Assembly: GCA_965178525.1 (NCBI GenBank)
Contig: CBCXVS010000332.1
Location: 1 to 7,522, forward strand
DNA length: 7,522 bases
Direction of reading: 5' to 3'
Source of the DNA: CBCXVS01 sp965178525
Lineage (GTDB): Bacteria > Tectomicrobia > Entotheonellia > Entotheonellales > Entotheonellaceae
The notes below the pieces were generated by a model, which saw only the letters and a list, made by a program, of their open reading frames with translations, did not search any database and was not told where the DNA came from. Shown here in pieces: positions 6,105 to 7,522 of this stretch. The position numbers were made by a program, and so were the translations under genes. The number at the start of each line of letters is the position of its first letter. Positions within the stretch are counted from its first letter, which is position 1.

Positions 6105-7522
6105 CTACGTCTATGGCTTCTGCGTCTCCCATGTGGGATGCGGTATGTCCACATCGGAGTTGTGCTGATGGGTCTGTGCGTGGGTGGGGTCTCCGTTGCG
6201 ACCAGGGGCGCCCCTGCGCTGCACCTCATCCTCATGCCCTTGGCAGAGGCGACAGATGAGGTCCGGCCTTTCCGACGGCTGAAGGCTTCGGGGCCTATGC
6301 ACAGGGTGGGCGGGGTGGCCAGATAATATATGTGACCAACCTCGAGGACTCCGGAGAGGGCAGCTTCAGGGCCTGCGCCGAATCCAGGGGGCCACGCATC
6401 TGTGTCTTTCGGGTGGGTGGCACGATTACCCTGTAGCGAGACATCCGGATTACTCATCCGTACCTGACCATTGCGGGGCAAACGGCCCCGGGTGGGATAC
6501 AACTGCGAGGCCAAGGCCTGCGTGTCGTCATGATCGGCGACGCCCACGACATTATTATGAGACACGTGCGTGTCCGCCCCGGGGCGCCTGCGTCCAGTGA
6601 TGATGGGGGGAACGACATCGTCATTACCGGAGACCAAGGACTGGTCCACAGCGTCATCATTGACCATTGTTCGCTTCAATGGGGCAATGACGAGATGGCC
6701 AGCACGTGGGATGCGGTCAGAGATGTCACCTGGCAGTGGTGCATTTTTGCCGAAGGCAGCCCGATTGCTCCTGGAGAATCATTCGGATTTTTAGGGGGGG
6801 GGGCGANNNNNNNNNNTAGGGCGGACATCCAAACCATTAGTATGCACCACAATCTCTTCGCCCATAACGGCGCGAGAAATCCGAAGTTTGCTCATGCCAG
6901 CATCGTCGATTTTCGCAATAACCTCATCTACAACTGGGGCAGCCAAAGTGAACCGGACTTCAGAGGGCATTTCGGCTTGGAGTGGGGGCGAACGTTGGAC
7001 CGTGATCATACGGTCAAGGGCAACTTTGTGAACAATCGCTATGTTGCCGGTCCCAACAGCACCCCGGCGCATTTTTTCTTATTGGCCAACGGTGAGCCCG
7101 ACCGGGCACGTGGCGGGAGCAAGATTTATACCCGCGGCAACTGGGGTCCCAACTGTCTAAGGGGCTGCGACAATGACTGGGACAATGGGTTTTTCGATCT
7201 TGATGAGTGGATACGGACGGGTCAATTTGTGCGCGCGCCAGAAGCCAAATACCGCGCCCTCACCCCGTTCGTGGCGCCGACCGTCACGACGTATCCCACC
7301 CAGCGCGTGAAGACCATCGTGCTCGCCGACGCGGGCGCCACTTACCCGCGAGACGCCGTGGATGCGCGGATTGTGGCCGATGTCCGCAATGGGACGGGCA
7401 ACATTGCCAACATCGGCGGGGGAGGCCCATGGCCGATATTGGGTGGCGATCCGCCTTATCCGGACCATGACCGGGATGGCATGGATGACAACTGGGAACG
7501 TACTTACGGTCTCAATCCCAAC
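6102..7522 (+). CDS. secreted pectate lyase-like protein, interrupted and 3'-partial
   Basis: This is a parallel beta-helix polysaccharide lyase-like protein; relatives cleave polygalacturonate by calcium-dependent beta-elimination. The N-terminus has a hydrophobic signal segment (about residues 15-33). One missing base near 6265 separates it from the mature start, AFPTAEGFGAYAQGG. Family motifs follow in frame 2: TNLEDSGEGSFRAC, YLTIAGQTAPGG, MRHVRVRPG, VIIDHCSLQWGNDE (D188-H189), then after the gap MHHNLFAHNGARNPKF and VDFRNNLIYNWG. At the window end comes an acidic, probably calcium-binding motif, DRDGMDDNWE, usual near the C-terminus of this group. RNPK lies where the catalytic basic region is expected. 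An in-frame TAG (6434-6436, residue 112) and 10 N (6807-6816) also break it; the frame is the same on both sides of the gap. Fold and family are clear; the substrate is inferred only from context. It could be a pseudogene or simply a poorly read gene. Confidence 0.9.
6260..6268 (+). other. frameshift in the lyase gene (one base missing)
   Basis: Frame 3 carries the signal segment and ends near TDEV. Frame 2 has a TGA at 6257-6259 and then carries the mature lyase from AFPTAEGFG (6266 on). Adding one G to the GG at 6265-6266 gives TDEVRAFPTAEGFG in a single frame. The transition is confined to the few bases after 6259. Confidence 0.85.
6434..6436 (+). other. in-frame amber codon in the lyase gene
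   Basis: TAG stands between GGTITL and RDIRITHPYLTIAG, so the frame continues normally on both sides. A single substitution from CAG (Gln) or AAG (Lys) would explain it. Unlike the frameshifts it is not a length error. Confidence 0.9.
6794..6816. other. run of ten G followed by a 10-N scaffold gap
   Basis: Ten consecutive G (6794-6803) are followed by CGA and then ten N (6807-6816). Lyase sequence is in frame 2 on both sides (SFGFLGGGA before, ADIQTISMHHN after). Few residues are probably missing, because relatives have only a short loop here. The G run is probably an assembly edge artefact, although it may contain some real glycine codons. Confidence 0.85.

Noticed and set aside
5870..6679. 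269-codon open frame on the minus strand
   Set aside because: It lies opposite the polymerase 3' end and the lyase, has no family motif, and is composed of Arg/Pro/His-rich sequence typical of an antisense frame in GC-rich genes.

Overview
This window looks like part of a surface or exopolysaccharide (EPS) biosynthesis cluster from a Gram-negative-type bacterium. It has four genes, all on the + strand. The evidence is a Wzc-type co-polymerase/tyrosine autokinase, a GT4-type glycosyltransferase, a polytopic Wzy/O-antigen-ligase-family protein, and a secreted pectate-lyase-like beta-helix protein. GC-rich codon choice and clear Shine-Dalgarno (SD) sites fit this. I cannot name the species; the 10-N gap shows that the source is a draft or metagenomic scaffold.

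Layout: positions 1-1429 hold no gene I can recognise. This flank is visibly more AT-rich in places and stop-rich in every frame. It does hold several perfect inverted repeats, concentrated at 660-864. From 1430 to 3593 lies the co-polymerase/kinase, readable end to end only if two single-base deletions (near 1687 and 3122) are repaired. The glycosyltransferase (3590-4678) starts inside the kinase stop codon through an ATGA overlap. After 63 bp comes the polymerase/ligase (4742-6022). After another 79 bp comes the lyase, which starts at 6102 behind a strong GGAGG and runs off the window. The lyase carries one single-base deletion (near 6265), an in-frame TAG (6434-6436) and a scaffold gap (6807-6816) next to a run of ten G.

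How the genes may work together (inference from family knowledge): the glycosyltransferase adds a sugar to the lipid-linked repeat unit. The Wzy/ligase-family protein polymerises the units or ligates the glycan. The Wzc-like protein controls chain length and export through cycles of autophosphorylation. The exported lyase could trim or release polymer, which would imply a uronic-acid-containing glycan. The outer-membrane exporter (Wza), flippase (Wzx) and initiating phosphoglycosyltransferase are not in the window.

The most important caution is that all three frameshifts have the same sign and can each be explained by loss of one base from a short homopolymer, while the two middle genes are intact. 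Consensus sequencing error is therefore at least as likely as real gene decay. No clearly novel system is evident. The best candidates for a second look are the dyad-rich upstream patch, the lyase embedded in the EPS cluster, and an unusual inserted segment in the kinase domain.
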